From assembly GCA_005772855.1 (NCBI GenBank), contig SXIK01000214.1:1-45330 (forward strand): a DNA stretch of 45,330 nt, read 5' to 3'. Position 1 is the first letter of the stretch. Each line of letters starts with the position of its first letter. Under the pieces are notes generated by a model. It was not told where the DNA came from. It ran no database searches and saw only the letters and a list, made by a program, of their open reading frames with translations. The position numbers and the translations under genes are program-made. Shown piece after piece: positions 34,286 through 43,031 of the stretch. Source of the DNA: Planctomycetia bacterium. Its GTDB lineage: Bacteria > Planctomycetota > UBA8108 > SXIK01.

Positions 34286-35173
34286 TCAGCCACGGATGGT
34301 CAGGACCGGCACCGGGGCACCAGTCACCACCTTTCGTGCCACGCTCCCCAGGAAGACTCGCTCCAGGACCGTGCGACTGTGGGTTCCGAGGACGATGAGG
34401 TCTGCCTCGAACTCCCCGGCCTCCCGGAGAATCTCCTCCGCGGCTTGCCCCACGGTCGCAGAGGCCTCGACCTCAACACCCTTCCAATCCTCTCGAATCA
34501 ACTTGCCAAAGCGCTCCAGAGCCTGCCCTCGAACCCGCTCGAGGTAGTCCTGGAACCGGTCCCGCATGTCGGATGCGTACTCGTAGAGGCTCGCCGACTG
34601 TTCCACCACGAAGTGGAGCCGCACCTTCGCCCGGAATACCCTTGCCCAGTCCAGAGCCACCGCGAGGACGGCCTTGCCCGGCACGCTGAAGTCGTGGGCA
34701 ACGTAGACGCGGCGAGGCTCGAAGTCGGGCTTCACATCACCGCGGAACACAAGCACGGGGCATCGCGCCGCGCGAATCACTCGGTCCGCAAAGCTCCCGA
34801 GCAGGAACCGCTTGAGACCCGAGTAGCCGTGCGTTGGGGTTACAAGGAGCTGGACATGTTCACTGGCCAACGTATCGGCGAGCACTTCAACAGATTCGTC
34901 CCGCACGACGAGCGGCCGCACCCGCAAGCCCGCGAAGGCAGATTCCGTCAACGCCATCTCGACGAGCCGCTTTTCCACCGCGCCATAGATGTCGTCGGGG
35001 AGAATGTACGCGCCAACCTCCGGCCATGGCGAAAGAACGACCGGGGGCATCTGGGCGAGATGGACCAGCAGCAACTCCGCGGAGAATTTTTTCGCCAGGG
35101 CGGCAGCAGGGGCAAAGGCCTGCCTCGACTCGGCAGAGAAATCGGTGGTGACAGCAATACGTGAAGGAAGCAT
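34286..35173 (-). CDS. Universal stress protein with two Usp domains
   Basis: The 295-residue protein has two UspA domains in tandem. The first (about 1-145) starts RIAVTTDFSAESRQAF and ends THGYSGLKRFLLGSFADRVI and CPVLVF. The second (about 152-295) starts RVYVAHDFSVPGKAVL and has GTHSRTVLERVFLGSVARKV before VPVLTIRG. The second keeps the Gly-x2-Gly-x9-Gly-Ser-like nucleotide site more or less; the first resembles it too (THGYSGLKRFLLGS). The role is general stress survival. It starts 10 bp behind the protease gene at 35184 and is the last of a tight run of three minus-strand genes. Confidence 0.9.
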   Translation of the reverse strand: MLPSRIAVTTDFSAESRQAFAPAAALAKKFSAELLLVHLAQMPPVVLSPWPEVGAYILPDDIYGAVEKRLVEMALTESAFAGLRVRPLVVRDESVEVLADTLASEHVQLLVTPTHGYSGLKRFLLGSFADRVIRAARCPVLVFRGDVKPDFEPRRVYVAHDFSVPGKAVLAVALDWARVFRAKVRLHFVVEQSASLYEYASDMRDRFQDYLERVRGQALERFGKLIREDWKGVEVEASATVGQAAEEILREAGEFEADLIVLGTHSRTVLERVFLGSVARKVVTGAPVPVLTIRG

Positions 35174-35183
35174 GGAGTACAGG

Positions 35184-35624
35184 TTACCCAGACGCGTCGG
35201 TTTTCACAGGAATTTTCTTGCGCCTCAGGCTGACGTCGACGACGAACCTGCCCAGGAGAGCCCGCCGGCCAATGATCATACGGTAGTTCATGCCCTCGCG
35301 ACGGTGCAGGTTCACTGAGGTTCGAAAACGGCGGCCCGCAAGCGAGATCACGAGCTCGACAATCGGCCGATTGGTCACGCCGCCGGAGGGATTGCGGACC
35401 CGGCGAAACCTGCTGACAGGCACGCGAACGGTCCGCACACGCGTCCCGTCTCTCAACAGGATCTCGGCATAACGTGGGCAGTCTTGCTCGGATGGCAGAA
35501 CATGGACATCACCGACGTCCAGGGATGACGTGAAGGCACCCGTGTCGATCTTCGCCCGGATCCGCCGGAGGCCCCACTCAGGAATTGTGACTTCCTCGAC
35601 CGCACCAATCCGAGTTTTCTTCAT
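35184..35624 (-). CDS. RimK-associated retropepsin-like (RimB/ATP-dependent zinc protease) protein
   Basis: The 146-residue protein has the pepsin-type Asp motif in AKIDTGAFTSSL (DTGA at 27-30), followed by the family's RTSVNLHRREGMNYRMIIGR and ALLGRFVVDVS. This is the small soluble Zn_protease/RimB family often found beside RimK-type ATP-grasp ligases; no RimK gene is in the window. Despite the old name, catalysis is expected to use the Asp of a homodimer as in retropepsins. ATG 35624 overlaps the upstream methyltransferase stop by four bases (ATGA), so the pair is coupled. Substrate unknown. Confidence 0.85.
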   Translation of the reverse strand: MKKTRIGAVEEVTIPEWGLRRIRAKIDTGAFTSSLDVGDVHVLPSEQDCPRYAEILLRDGTRVRTVRVPVSRFRRVRNPSGGVTNRPIVELVISLAGRRFRTSVNLHRREGMNYRMIIGRRALLGRFVVDVSLRRKKIPVKTDASG

Positions 35625-36274
35625 TGGCCTCGCTCTAGCAGCGTGAAGTGATGGCCGCTGAAGACCGTGGAGATACTCTTCGAGGCGACGACGCGGAACC
35701 CGGCGGCCTGCGCCACCTGGGACACCTCAACACGGCTGAGCGTGTGCTTGGGACGTTTTTTTCCGCCCAGGCGGCGATAGAGATTTCGAAGCTGATTCTT
35801 GAGGCTCTCCTCTCCGAAAAACGTGAGCAGAACATAACGCCTCGAAGCTCTCAACAACTCACGGATGTGGTCCTTCCGGGCCTCGTGCTCGGGGATGTGG
35901 TGCGAGAGCCGGATGGAGACCACGAGGTCAAAGGTACGATCGCCGAAGGGAAGCTGGAAGGCGCTGGCTGCGGCGGCAAACGGCGTGTACCCCACAGCAT
36001 TCTTGCGGCACAGCTTCAGCATCTCCCGCGAGTAATCCACCTCGTAGAGACGACGAGCATGACGCGCAATAACGGGTGAGAGCCGGCCGGCACCGCAAGG
36101 CACGTCGAGAACGCGCTCGCTCGTGCCTGTCCTTGCCAACAAGCTCCCCAGTAAACTTTTTTCGCGCCGATCGGAGAGCCTCTTGTGGAGCTGCTTCTCG
36201 TACTTGACCTCATAGCTGGCGGCCTTTTCGGGCTTCCGCCGGTTTTCAGAGTATTCGATTTTTTCGAGGCGCAT
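35621..36274 (-). CDS. Class I SAM-dependent methyltransferase
   Basis: The 217-residue protein has SAM motif I VLDVPCGAGRL (55-65), acidic loop YEVDYSREML, motif II around FDLVVSIRLSHHIPEHE and post-motif VLLTFFGEES. It is a methyltransferase_11/25 type. ATG 36274 is preceded by GGTGGAAG about eight bases upstream; the open frame goes back to 36304. It sits 60 bp behind the LPS-kinase-like gene and overlaps the protease gene, so it could modify a lipid or glycan made by the neighbours, but the substrate is unknown. The N-terminus (EKAASYEVKYEKQLHKRLSD) resembles methyltransferases found beside LPS kinases. Confidence 0.85.
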   Translation of the reverse strand: MRLEKIEYSENRRKPEKAASYEVKYEKQLHKRLSDRREKSLLGSLLARTGTSERVLDVPCGAGRLSPVIARHARRLYEVDYSREMLKLCRKNAVGYTPFAAAASAFQLPFGDRTFDLVVSIRLSHHIPEHEARKDHIRELLRASRRYVLLTFFGEESLKNQLRNLYRRLGGKKRPKHTLSRVEVSQVAQAAGFRVVASKSISTVFSGHHFTLLERGQ

Positions 36275-36334
36275 CAAAGTTCTTCCACCTTCTTCAACGT
36301 CCACCAGGGAAGCACGCAGTTTGCCAGGAAAGCC

Positions 36335-37399
36335 TCAGAAAGGCCAGTAGTTCCCCACCCCGAAGCGCTTCAGGAGGCGCCTCCAGCGCCGATGAACCCT
36401 CCCGGTGAAGGTGGCGTGGCGCATGCGATCACGCTGTCGGAGGATCTTTCGAATCCAGCGGCGAATCGGTGGTCCCTCACCCAGCCGCCGAAGGTAAGTC
36501 TTCAGAAACCGGTAACGCCCGATGGGGCCGAACACCATTCTGGCCCACTTGTCGAGGCATGCCAGGTCCCTCGCTGCCAGAGAAAAACTGAGGCCTCGAC
36601 CACGTAGCCACCACAGCCTTGGAACGTCACAGAGCACGAGTTCCACGCGTCCTTCTTTGTTGCGCCTCGCCAGGATGTTCTTTCCATAGAGTGTTCGAAC
36701 GTAGCAGCGGGCCCGGTGGAGCTTGGCCAGGTCCTTTGCAAAGACCAGCATGGCCTCACGAATCTCCGCAGCGGAGAAATCAACTGGCTTCCCCCTCGTG
36801 CACGCCTTGAGCCACGTCTTCAGGCTGGTGGCACCCGCGAACTCCCGCGTAATGAGAAACGATCGATGGTAGAGGATCCAGAAACCCGAGTGGCCACAGG
36901 CGAGAGGCTCGACGGCGGGAAAGCCCAAGGACCTCAGAGCCAGCAGATTGTGAAATTCCCGCTCTGCCCGCGGCACTGTCAAGATTCCATGCAGTAGAGT
37001 CGGGAAAGGGTAATGCTCGTCCTTGAGCACAAGTCCCGCGCTGGCACTGGCGACTCGCGTGGCGGCAGCGATCCCCCCGCGGAAACCTCCACCGGCAGGA
37101 CCACCCCCGTTGGCCGAGGGCAAGGGGTCATCAAGACGCACCACTGTGCGGCGTCCTCGATCGGAGAGCAATTGAGCCTCGGGGCAGCTCCTTCGGGGCC
37201 GGAAGAGGCCCTCCCTTCCAAATACAGACTTGTACCACTCTGTACGGTTGGCCGGTACCACTACCCTCCGGTACCTGAGGAACTTTCGCTCCTCAATATA
37301 GGCAATCGGAGGGCCCGTGCCCCAGTCCGGGTTGGCGCGCATGATCGGGCCAAGGGTATCATGCCAACGCAGCAAATCCAGGGGGGCGCCGAAGTCCAT
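36335..37399 (-). CDS. LPS-kinase-like (WaaP/InaA family) protein with altered catalytic loop
   Basis: This protein of about 354 residues has the order of a WaaP/InaA kinase: LVLKDEHYPFPTLLHGIL, then AEREFHNLLALRSLGFPAVE, a hinge SFLITREFAGATSL, LAKLHRARCYVRTLYGKNIL and VLCDVPRL. In active members the catalytic loop reads H-x-D-L-x3-N. Here it is VRTLYGKN (residues 234-241), so the catalytic Asp is replaced by Thr236. Asn241 and the metal-binding Asp258 remain. The C-terminus is very basic (RRWRRLLKRFG), fitting membrane binding. The start is uncertain: ATG 37399 is the first Met outside repeat module D, ATG 37342 is another, and the frame is open back to 37642 through the repeat. It may be a pseudokinase or use another residue. 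The gene lies between the ArnT-like gene and the methyltransferase gene. Confidence 0.7.
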   Translation of the reverse strand: MDFGAPLDLLRWHDTLGPIMRANPDWGTGPPIAYIEERKFLRYRRVVVPANRTEWYKSVFGREGLFRPRRSCPEAQLLSDRGRRTVVRLDDPLPSANGGGPAGGGFRGGIAAATRVASASAGLVLKDEHYPFPTLLHGILTVPRAEREFHNLLALRSLGFPAVEPLACGHSGFWILYHRSFLITREFAGATSLKTWLKACTRGKPVDFSAAEIREAMLVFAKDLAKLHRARCYVRTLYGKNILARRNKEGRVELVLCDVPRLWWLRGRGLSFSLAARDLACLDKWARMVFGPIGRYRFLKTYLRRLGEGPPIRRWIRKILRQRDRMRHATFTGRVHRRWRRLLKRFGVGNYWPF

Positions 37400-37450
37400 G
37401 CTCCTCGCTGGGGAGGAAGACCCGCACCGAGGCGCTTGGCAGCGTCCTTC

Positions 37451-37609
37451 CCCCTCCGGTCGCACGCTGCGCGTGCGCCTCCGGGCCAGGCTCTCGGGAG
37501 CCGCCAGCGCTGTCGCTGGCGCCGGCTCCCTCCGAGCCGTTTGCGGGTGCGCCAGCTCGCCGCAAACCCTCGGCGCTCGATAAGCGCCTTGCGCCTCCGG
37601 CGCCGATGG
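37451..37609 (-). repeat. Solo copy of the hairpin module (module D)
   Basis: Read on the minus strand, 37567 down to 37451 matches the internal module of copy A (about 5066-5180): GTTTGCGGCGAGCTGGCG, AACGGCTCGGAGGGAGCCGG, then CCCGAGAGCCTGGCCCGGAG and GCACGCGCAGCGTGCGACCG. The long hairpin is kept (GGGAGCC-GCCAGC against GCTGGC-GCC-GGCTCCC with a 3-base bulge) while its loop differs (GACAGC here, GAGA in A). Flanking this, CCATCGGCGCCGGAGG (37609-37594) also occurs at 4890-4905 beside copy A. The TATACC ends are absent. It lies between two minus-strand genes, just before the LPS-kinase-like gene. Confidence 0.8.
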
Positions 37610-37659
37610 CGGGTGTGCGTTGGCCAGGGATCTCCCAGTCATGGCCTCGCGCAGTCTAC

Positions 37660-39456
37660 CTACTCCCGCTGAAGTACCTGGACACGATCCCGCTTCACGG
37701 GAGCCTCGGGATTGACGATGCCTCGCACGACGAAGCCCTGAAGCCTTCCGCCTGGGCGGTCGCCCGGCTCCAGAGACATGGGCTCACCGCCACAGAGTGT
37801 CTCGATTCGCTCCTCGTTGATGAGCAAGCCGGCTCCCGCTGACACGCCTCCCAGAGCAGTGTCAGGGCTCTCGAGAATCTTCCGCTCCTCAATCAATTGA
37901 ACCGGCCGATCCAGGTAGTAGACGAATCCCCCGGGCAGGCTCCCCACCGCCTGAGCGAAGAGAGTGCCCACGCAAAAGACTGGAGCTTGCGGATCAAGAA
38001 GACTCGCCGCCACGCGCGAGGCCACGCGCATGTCCCCTTCCTCGATCGGGAGGTCAGCCTTCAACTCGTTGTAGAACCATGTGCCGAGTGAAAGCGCCGC
38101 GCTCAGCGCGAGAAAGGCCGGCAGGGGGCCAGGTCGGCGGAGTCCGAGGGCGAAGCCCAGGCTGCCCAGGAAGGCCACGAGGCCCAGGAGCACAAGGTAG
38201 ATAGGCTTCACGGCAAAGGTGCAGAGGACCTGCAAGCCCTCCTCGCCACAGAGGCGCTCCACGATCCCGTCAAGCGCTTGAGGCGCGAGAGCGAGGCAAA
38301 CGCAAAGCCCGAACAGCACCGCTCCGAACCCGCATAGCGCCCAGGCAACGGGACGCAACCGGGGCTGAAATCTGGGGTACCACGCATCGATAAACCAGCC
38401 GACAAGCAGCGATCCAGGCCCCAGAAGAGGCAGAAGGTAGGCCTGCTTCTTCTCCGTCACCAACGAAAAGCTGATGAAGATCACCACAAAGAGAACCCAG
38501 GGCAGCCGGTGAGCCATGTTTCTCTTGAACCCCAGCACGAGCGCCGAAAGAAGCGCGGGAGTCCAGACCCCAAAAGCCGAAAAGAGCCTCGGCAGGTAAA
38601 AATGCCATTCGTGCGAGTGCCGCTGATACTTGTACCCTCCCTCCACTCCGCTCGAGGGAAGCACCTTGCCCATGGACTCGAGCCACCACAGCCGGCACGC
38701 GTCCACAGGGCTCGACTCGGCGCTCAGTCGCAAGATGACCGCGGCCGGCCAGAAGAGCGCCAGAAGAAGAAAGCAGGCGATTCCGGGCGGGTAGGCCAGA
38801 GGGCGCAGAGGGTCGAGCGAACGAGTCACCGCTGCTTCGAGAAGCGGCGGCACGATACAGAGGAGAAGGATCACGGGGCCCTTCGCCAGCGCCCCGAGCC
38901 CGAGAAACGCGTAGAAACCAAGCTGATTCCAGCCGGAGCGGCGCGACCCCGGGGGGGAACTCGGCTCCAGCGCCTGGCGGCTGCAAAGGTAAAAGTGCCA
39001 GGCGCCCAGAGCGCAGAAAAGCTGGGCCGAGTCGGCTGTCGCCATGCGGCCCTCCTTCACAAAGAGAGCCATCGTGATGAGGCTCGCCGCAGCCAAAAGC
39101 GCCGCCCGGGGGCCAAAGAGCCTGCGCGCCGTCGCCCAGGCAAAGAGAGCCGCCCCGACGCCGAGGACCGCGAACGGGTGCCGGAGGGTGTCGTCGTCAA
39201 AACTTCCGCGCAGCACCGCGTAGGCATGAACGAGCCAGTAGGCAAGTGGCGGCTTCTGCAACCGCAGCTGGCCGTTCATGGTGGGGACGATCCACTCGCC
39301 CTTGCGCCACATTTCTCGCGACGTGATCGCCACGCGCTCCTCGAGAATGCTTGAGACGGTCCGCTCTTTCGTGGGGAGAAAGAAGACGGGCACCGCGAGG
39401 AGAATCACGCCAAGGGGCTCGAGGAAACGGGACCGTTTCATGACGGAGAGAGGCAT
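37660..39456 (-). CDS. ArnT-like GT83 glycosyltransferase (PMT family)
   Basis: The 598-residue protein has about 12 membrane helices and the ArnT/PMT N-terminal motif EERVAITSREMWRKGEWIVP followed by NGQLRLQKPPLAYWL; canonical members begin this with DE, here it is EE. ALGAWHFYLCSRQ and ALAKGPVILLLCIVP are further family marks. ArnT-type enzymes transfer a sugar such as L-Ara4N from undecaprenyl phosphate to lipid A on the periplasmic side. Donor and acceptor cannot be read from sequence. ATG 39456 and ATG 39441 are both possible starts. It leads a minus-strand run into the LPS-kinase-like gene, 260 bp away across module D. Related to, but different from, the ArnT-like protein at 43028. Confidence 0.85.
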   Translation of the reverse strand: MPLSVMKRSRFLEPLGVILLAVPVFFLPTKERTVSSILEERVAITSREMWRKGEWIVPTMNGQLRLQKPPLAYWLVHAYAVLRGSFDDDTLRHPFAVLGVGAALFAWATARRLFGPRAALLAAASLITMALFVKEGRMATADSAQLFCALGAWHFYLCSRQALEPSSPPGSRRSGWNQLGFYAFLGLGALAKGPVILLLCIVPPLLEAAVTRSLDPLRPLAYPPGIACFLLLALFWPAAVILRLSAESSPVDACRLWWLESMGKVLPSSGVEGGYKYQRHSHEWHFYLPRLFSAFGVWTPALLSALVLGFKRNMAHRLPWVLFVVIFISFSLVTEKKQAYLLPLLGPGSLLVGWFIDAWYPRFQPRLRPVAWALCGFGAVLFGLCVCLALAPQALDGIVERLCGEEGLQVLCTFAVKPIYLVLLGLVAFLGSLGFALGLRRPGPLPAFLALSAALSLGTWFYNELKADLPIEEGDMRVASRVAASLLDPQAPVFCVGTLFAQAVGSLPGGFVYYLDRPVQLIEERKILESPDTALGGVSAGAGLLINEERIETLCGGEPMSLEPGDRPGGRLQGFVVRGIVNPEAPVKRDRVQVLQRE

Positions 39457-39497
39457 CAGAGGCGGCGCATTTTACAAGGGTTTCTGGCAGAGCAAGT

Positions 39498-39758
39498 TAT
39501 ACCGCACGCGGGCAGTGATGAGACCTTTTGCAGCCTGCGAAGGGTTGCGGCTGCTCGCGCCAGAGGCGCCCGGCGCCCATCAGGCGTCGAGGAGGGAGAG
39601 GCCGCGTGTCGTTGTTGCCGCCGCCCTCGCTCCGCCCTCGCTCCGCTCGGAGGCGAGCCGTCGTGGGGGCCTCCCCCACCAGCAGAAACGAGCAGCAGAC
39701 TTGAGATGGTCCTCCTCTGCCCATTCGGAATGTCTCAGGTGTGGGCGCGCGAGGTATA
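39498..39758 (+). repeat. TATACC-ended dispersed repeat, copy C (261 bp, shortest form)
   Basis: It begins TATACCGCACGCGGGCAG and ends GTGGGCGCGCGAGGTATA; these ends are imperfect inverted repeats. It is nearly identical to copy A over the 5' block and the 3' block but lacks the ~115-bp hairpin module and has two rather than three tandem CCCTCGCTCCG-type 11-mers (39624-39645). It probably shows the basic form of the element. It takes up most of the 407-bp gap between the ArnT-like gene (minus) and the YejM-like gene (plus); the rest (39759-39863) has no visible feature except GAGGAGAGCCTG just before the ATG, which is the ribosome site. Confidence 0.87.
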
Positions 39759-39863
39759 CAATTCGTCACAACCCTGGAGCGCCGAGCACCAGAACAGAAG
39801 CGACAGCGGACTCGCGAGGCGCGGCCGCCGAGTGCGAGACCGAAGTGAAATGAGGAGAGCCTG

Positions 39864-41818
39864 ATGAAGAGGAGAAACCCCCAGGGGAGGATGCTGGACG
39901 AGAATCAAGGGCGTTGGCGCGTTCTGAGTGCCTATTTCGCGCTCACCTACGCTGCGTTTCTGGTCAACACTGGGTTCTACCTCAAGTACCCGGTGATCGA
40001 CGGCACGATCCAGTGCATCTACCTGGCGTCGGTGTGGCTGACCTACAGCTTCCTCTACCTCGCGGCTCCGATGGCCATGATCGCTGCCTGGAATTCCATC
40101 ACGACATCACCCATGGCTCGACGCATGGGCCTGTCCCGTCTTCCCGTGTGGCTGGTTCTCGGGGCACCTGCGGTCCTCCTCCTTGGTGGCGTACACCTTT
40201 ACTTCTTCGCCAACCGATTCGTCTACGGCCTTTACAAGTTTCACCTCCATAGCGGGTTTGTCCGTAACCTCGTACTGACGAGGGGTGGGCTGGAATCCAT
40301 GGGGAGCGATACCACCACGAGCGTGACGGTCGGCATTCTCACCGCAGGCTTCATTGGGCTGCAATGGGCTCTGTTCGCGCTCGCTTTGAGGAGCGTGCAG
40401 AGCCGCCGGTGGACCACCTGGCTCATTCGGCCGCGGCGCCTCGTGGGCACGGTCGCAGTGCTCATCGTACTGGGGCTCTTCGAACGCTGCACCTTCGCCA
40501 TCAGCAGCATCCGGGGTTACATGCCGGTCCTCTCCTCGGCGGAGACGTTTCCTTTTTACCTCCGCATGACAGTTGGAGGTCTCGCCCGGAAACTCGGAAT
40601 CGAGGCCGCGCGGAGCGACGAGCTGCATGTGAGCGTGGGGGCAAACCACCTCAAGTACCCGCTTCAGCCGATTCGGATGGCAGCGGTTCGGCCCCGGCAC
40701 AACATCGTCTGGCTCGTCAGCGAGTCCCTTCGGTGGGACATGCTCGATCCGGAGATCATGCCGGCCACGTACGCCTTTGGGAAGAAGTCGGCGAGGTTCC
40801 TCAACCACTTCTCCGGTGGAAACGGGACGCGCATGGGCGTCTTCAGCATGTTCTATGGCCTTCATGGCCCCTACTGGTTCTCCTTCATGAACGAGCGGCG
40901 AGGTCCCGTGCTCGTCGATCTCATCCTGGAGGACAACTACCAAATGGAGCTCTTCACCAGCGCCCGCTTCACGTATCCCGAGTTCGACAAGACCTTCTGG
41001 GCCCGCGTGCCCGTGGAGCACCTCCACGAGGCCGAGAAGGGCTTTGGCTGGGAGAAGGATCGCGAGAACGTCGGGAAGATCCTCGACTTCATTGATCAGC
41101 GAGATCCCGCCAGGCCCTTCTTCACCTTTCAGTTCTTCGAGTCTCCACATGCCCGCTACTACTTTCCGCCCGAATGCGTGATTCGTGAGCCCTACCTCGA
41201 GACTTTCAACTACGCGACCTTCGACCCCTCAAAAGACATCGAGCTCGTCAAGAACCGCTATATCAACTCTTGCCGACACCTCGACACACAGATTGACCGT
41301 ATCTTGAAGAGCCTTGAAACTCACGGACTCCTCGACTCAACGATTGTCATGATCACGGGCGATCACGGCGAGGAGTTCATGGAGCATGGCATGTGGGGTC
41401 ACAATTCCAAATTTCACGAGGAACAGATTCGTGTGCCGCTCGTGATCTGGGTCCCGGGAAAACCTCCCGTCGAGATCCCCCGCATGACCAGCCATCTCGA
41501 CATCGCCGCCACCGTTCTGAAGGTGCTCGGGGTGGAGAACGCGGAGTCCGACTACGGCCTCGGCCACGAGACCTCTTCGGCCGCACAGAACGTGACTATA
41601 CCGTTCTCTCGGGGTGGGACGACCTCGCGGTCCTTGATGACCGCTACATCGCAGTTTACCCTCTCCAGGGTGTCGGCTTGGGCGATCAGATCGAGCGCAC
41701 TCCGCAGGGCTATCGAGACCCGAAGCCGCAGGAGTTCCAGGAGCGGATGCGACCCCGCATGAAGGCAGTCCTCCAGGACCTCAAGAAGTTCCTCGACACA
41801 AAAGCCTCTGCCAAGTAG
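39864..41818 (+). CDS. YejM/LtaS-like membrane sulfatase-fold protein, frameshifted near its 3' end
   Basis: The protein has five predicted membrane helices (residues about 20-215), then an alkaline-phosphatase-fold domain: IVWLVSESLRWDML (about 282), GGNGTRMGVFSMFYG (about 320, possible Thr nucleophile), ITGDHGEEFMEHG (about 497) and GHNSKFHEEQIRVPL. This is the layout of E. coli YejM and of lipoteichoic acid synthase, periplasmic-facing proteins acting on envelope lipids. The first frame ends at 41762 with a Ser/Arg-rich nonsense tail. The expected end, RDLFGRTERDYTVLSGWDDL to FLDTKASAK, is in another frame up to 41818. The shift is near 41561-41571 (GGCCACGAGACC; loss of two bases or gain of one restores GRDLFG). 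AGGAGAG lies about six bases before ATG 39864. Confidence 0.82.
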
Positions 41819-41827
41819 TGGGGTCTC

Positions 41828-43031
41828 TCAACGTTCGAGGGTAAAACGGTCCAGCACCTCTTCCTCGAGCCCCACAGCCGCGCATTCAAGGCGATCGGGG
41901 GAGATGGCGAGCCTCAGATGATGATGCCGCACCCAGAATCTCTCGAGCCGAGGGTCGATGCCCACCGTGCTGGACAGGGTGGCGCCGCCGCCCCCCGAAA
42001 CCACGAGAATGGGCGCGAAGGGGCCGTCGCCCAGGGGCTTGTATCGCAAGTATGCGTGCTCGTGCCCCGCCAGGATCAACCGCACGCCCCGGCGCCTGGC
42101 GACCTCGAGCACCGGCGCGAGCTGAAGTGGGTCATCGAGCTGGCCGTCGCCGTGGGCTCCAATGGGCGGGTGATGCGTGAAGATGACCTTCCAGGGCAAA
42201 ACGCTCGCCTGGAGGTCGCGCTCCAGCCATTCCATCTGCGCGGCCGTGAAGCCTCGCAGCGTGGATGTGTCGAGCGACACGAAGTGCGCCGGACCCCGGT
42301 CAAAGCTGTACCACCGTCCCTCCGGGCCTTCCGGTACGAAGAAGCTTTCGTTGTACACGGCCCCCTCGGCGATCGCCCGGTCGTGACTGCCGGGCGTCGG
42401 GCAGATGGGCGCGTCGCGCAAGATACCACGGAAGGGGGTCGAAGAACCCCTCCGCGAACTCCTCGACAGGATCCCCGCCGTGCGAATAGACAATGTCCCC
42501 CAAGTGGATGAAGAGGTCAGGTCGAAACCGTGCGGCCTCTGCGGCCACTCGCCACTGGACCTTGCGCCGAAAGAATCCGAGGACTCCGGAGTCGCCAATT
42601 ACCACGACCCGGATCGAGGCGGAAGCGTCGAGCGGCGCCGTGCCAAGCGTACCTTCCTCCCGGACCGAATCACCGCGCCGAGTGACGCCGGACAATCGAT
42701 AAGCGTAGCGAGTCCCGGGCTCCAGGCCCTCAAGAGAAAAAAGGTGTCGCCGGGACGACAGGCACTCTTCGATCGACACGACGGGCTTGCCAGTAGTGGA
42801 GCGCAAATCGAGCGTCAGCTGCGCGTCCTCCCGGGTGCGGGCCGCGACGTTGATCGAACTCATTCCCGGCCGAAGCAGAAACGGCCCGTGCGCCACGGGG
42901 CGCGTGGCCGCGCAAGCGCAGAGCGCGAGCAGAAACCCTGGCGCGAACCCGCGAACAGCTCCGGCGATCCTGTTGACCCCGGCTGCGACTGCGCACACCT
43001 TCGGCCTCGATTCTTGCGGCGTCGGCGTCAC
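41828..43031 (-). pseudogene. Purple-acid-phosphatase-like metallophosphoesterase lipoprotein, frameshifted
   Basis: Two overlapping frames make one protein of about 400 residues. Frame one (43031 down to about 42436) has a lipoprotein-like signal (FAPGFLLALCAC), a fibronectin-like N-domain (LEGLEPGTRYAYRLSG), and phosphoesterase motifs GDSG and HLGDIVYSHGGD. Frame two (about 42436 down to 41828) has CPTPGSHDRA, FTHHPPIGAHGDG and LAGHEHAYLRYKP. The frames join at a run of five G (42434-42438) where one base too many gives the shift: FFDP then FRGILRDAPICP reads through if one is removed. The usual GNHD/E metal motif is GSHD here. GTG 43031 overlaps the next gene's stop by four bases (GTGA). 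It may be a sequencing error, slippage site or true decay. Confidence 0.78.

Noticed and set aside
37450-37642. N-terminal extension of the LPS-kinase-like protein to 37642
   Set aside because: The extension is encoded by repeat module D and its flank and reads as Arg/Ala/Pro-rich filler; coding starts after the repeat.
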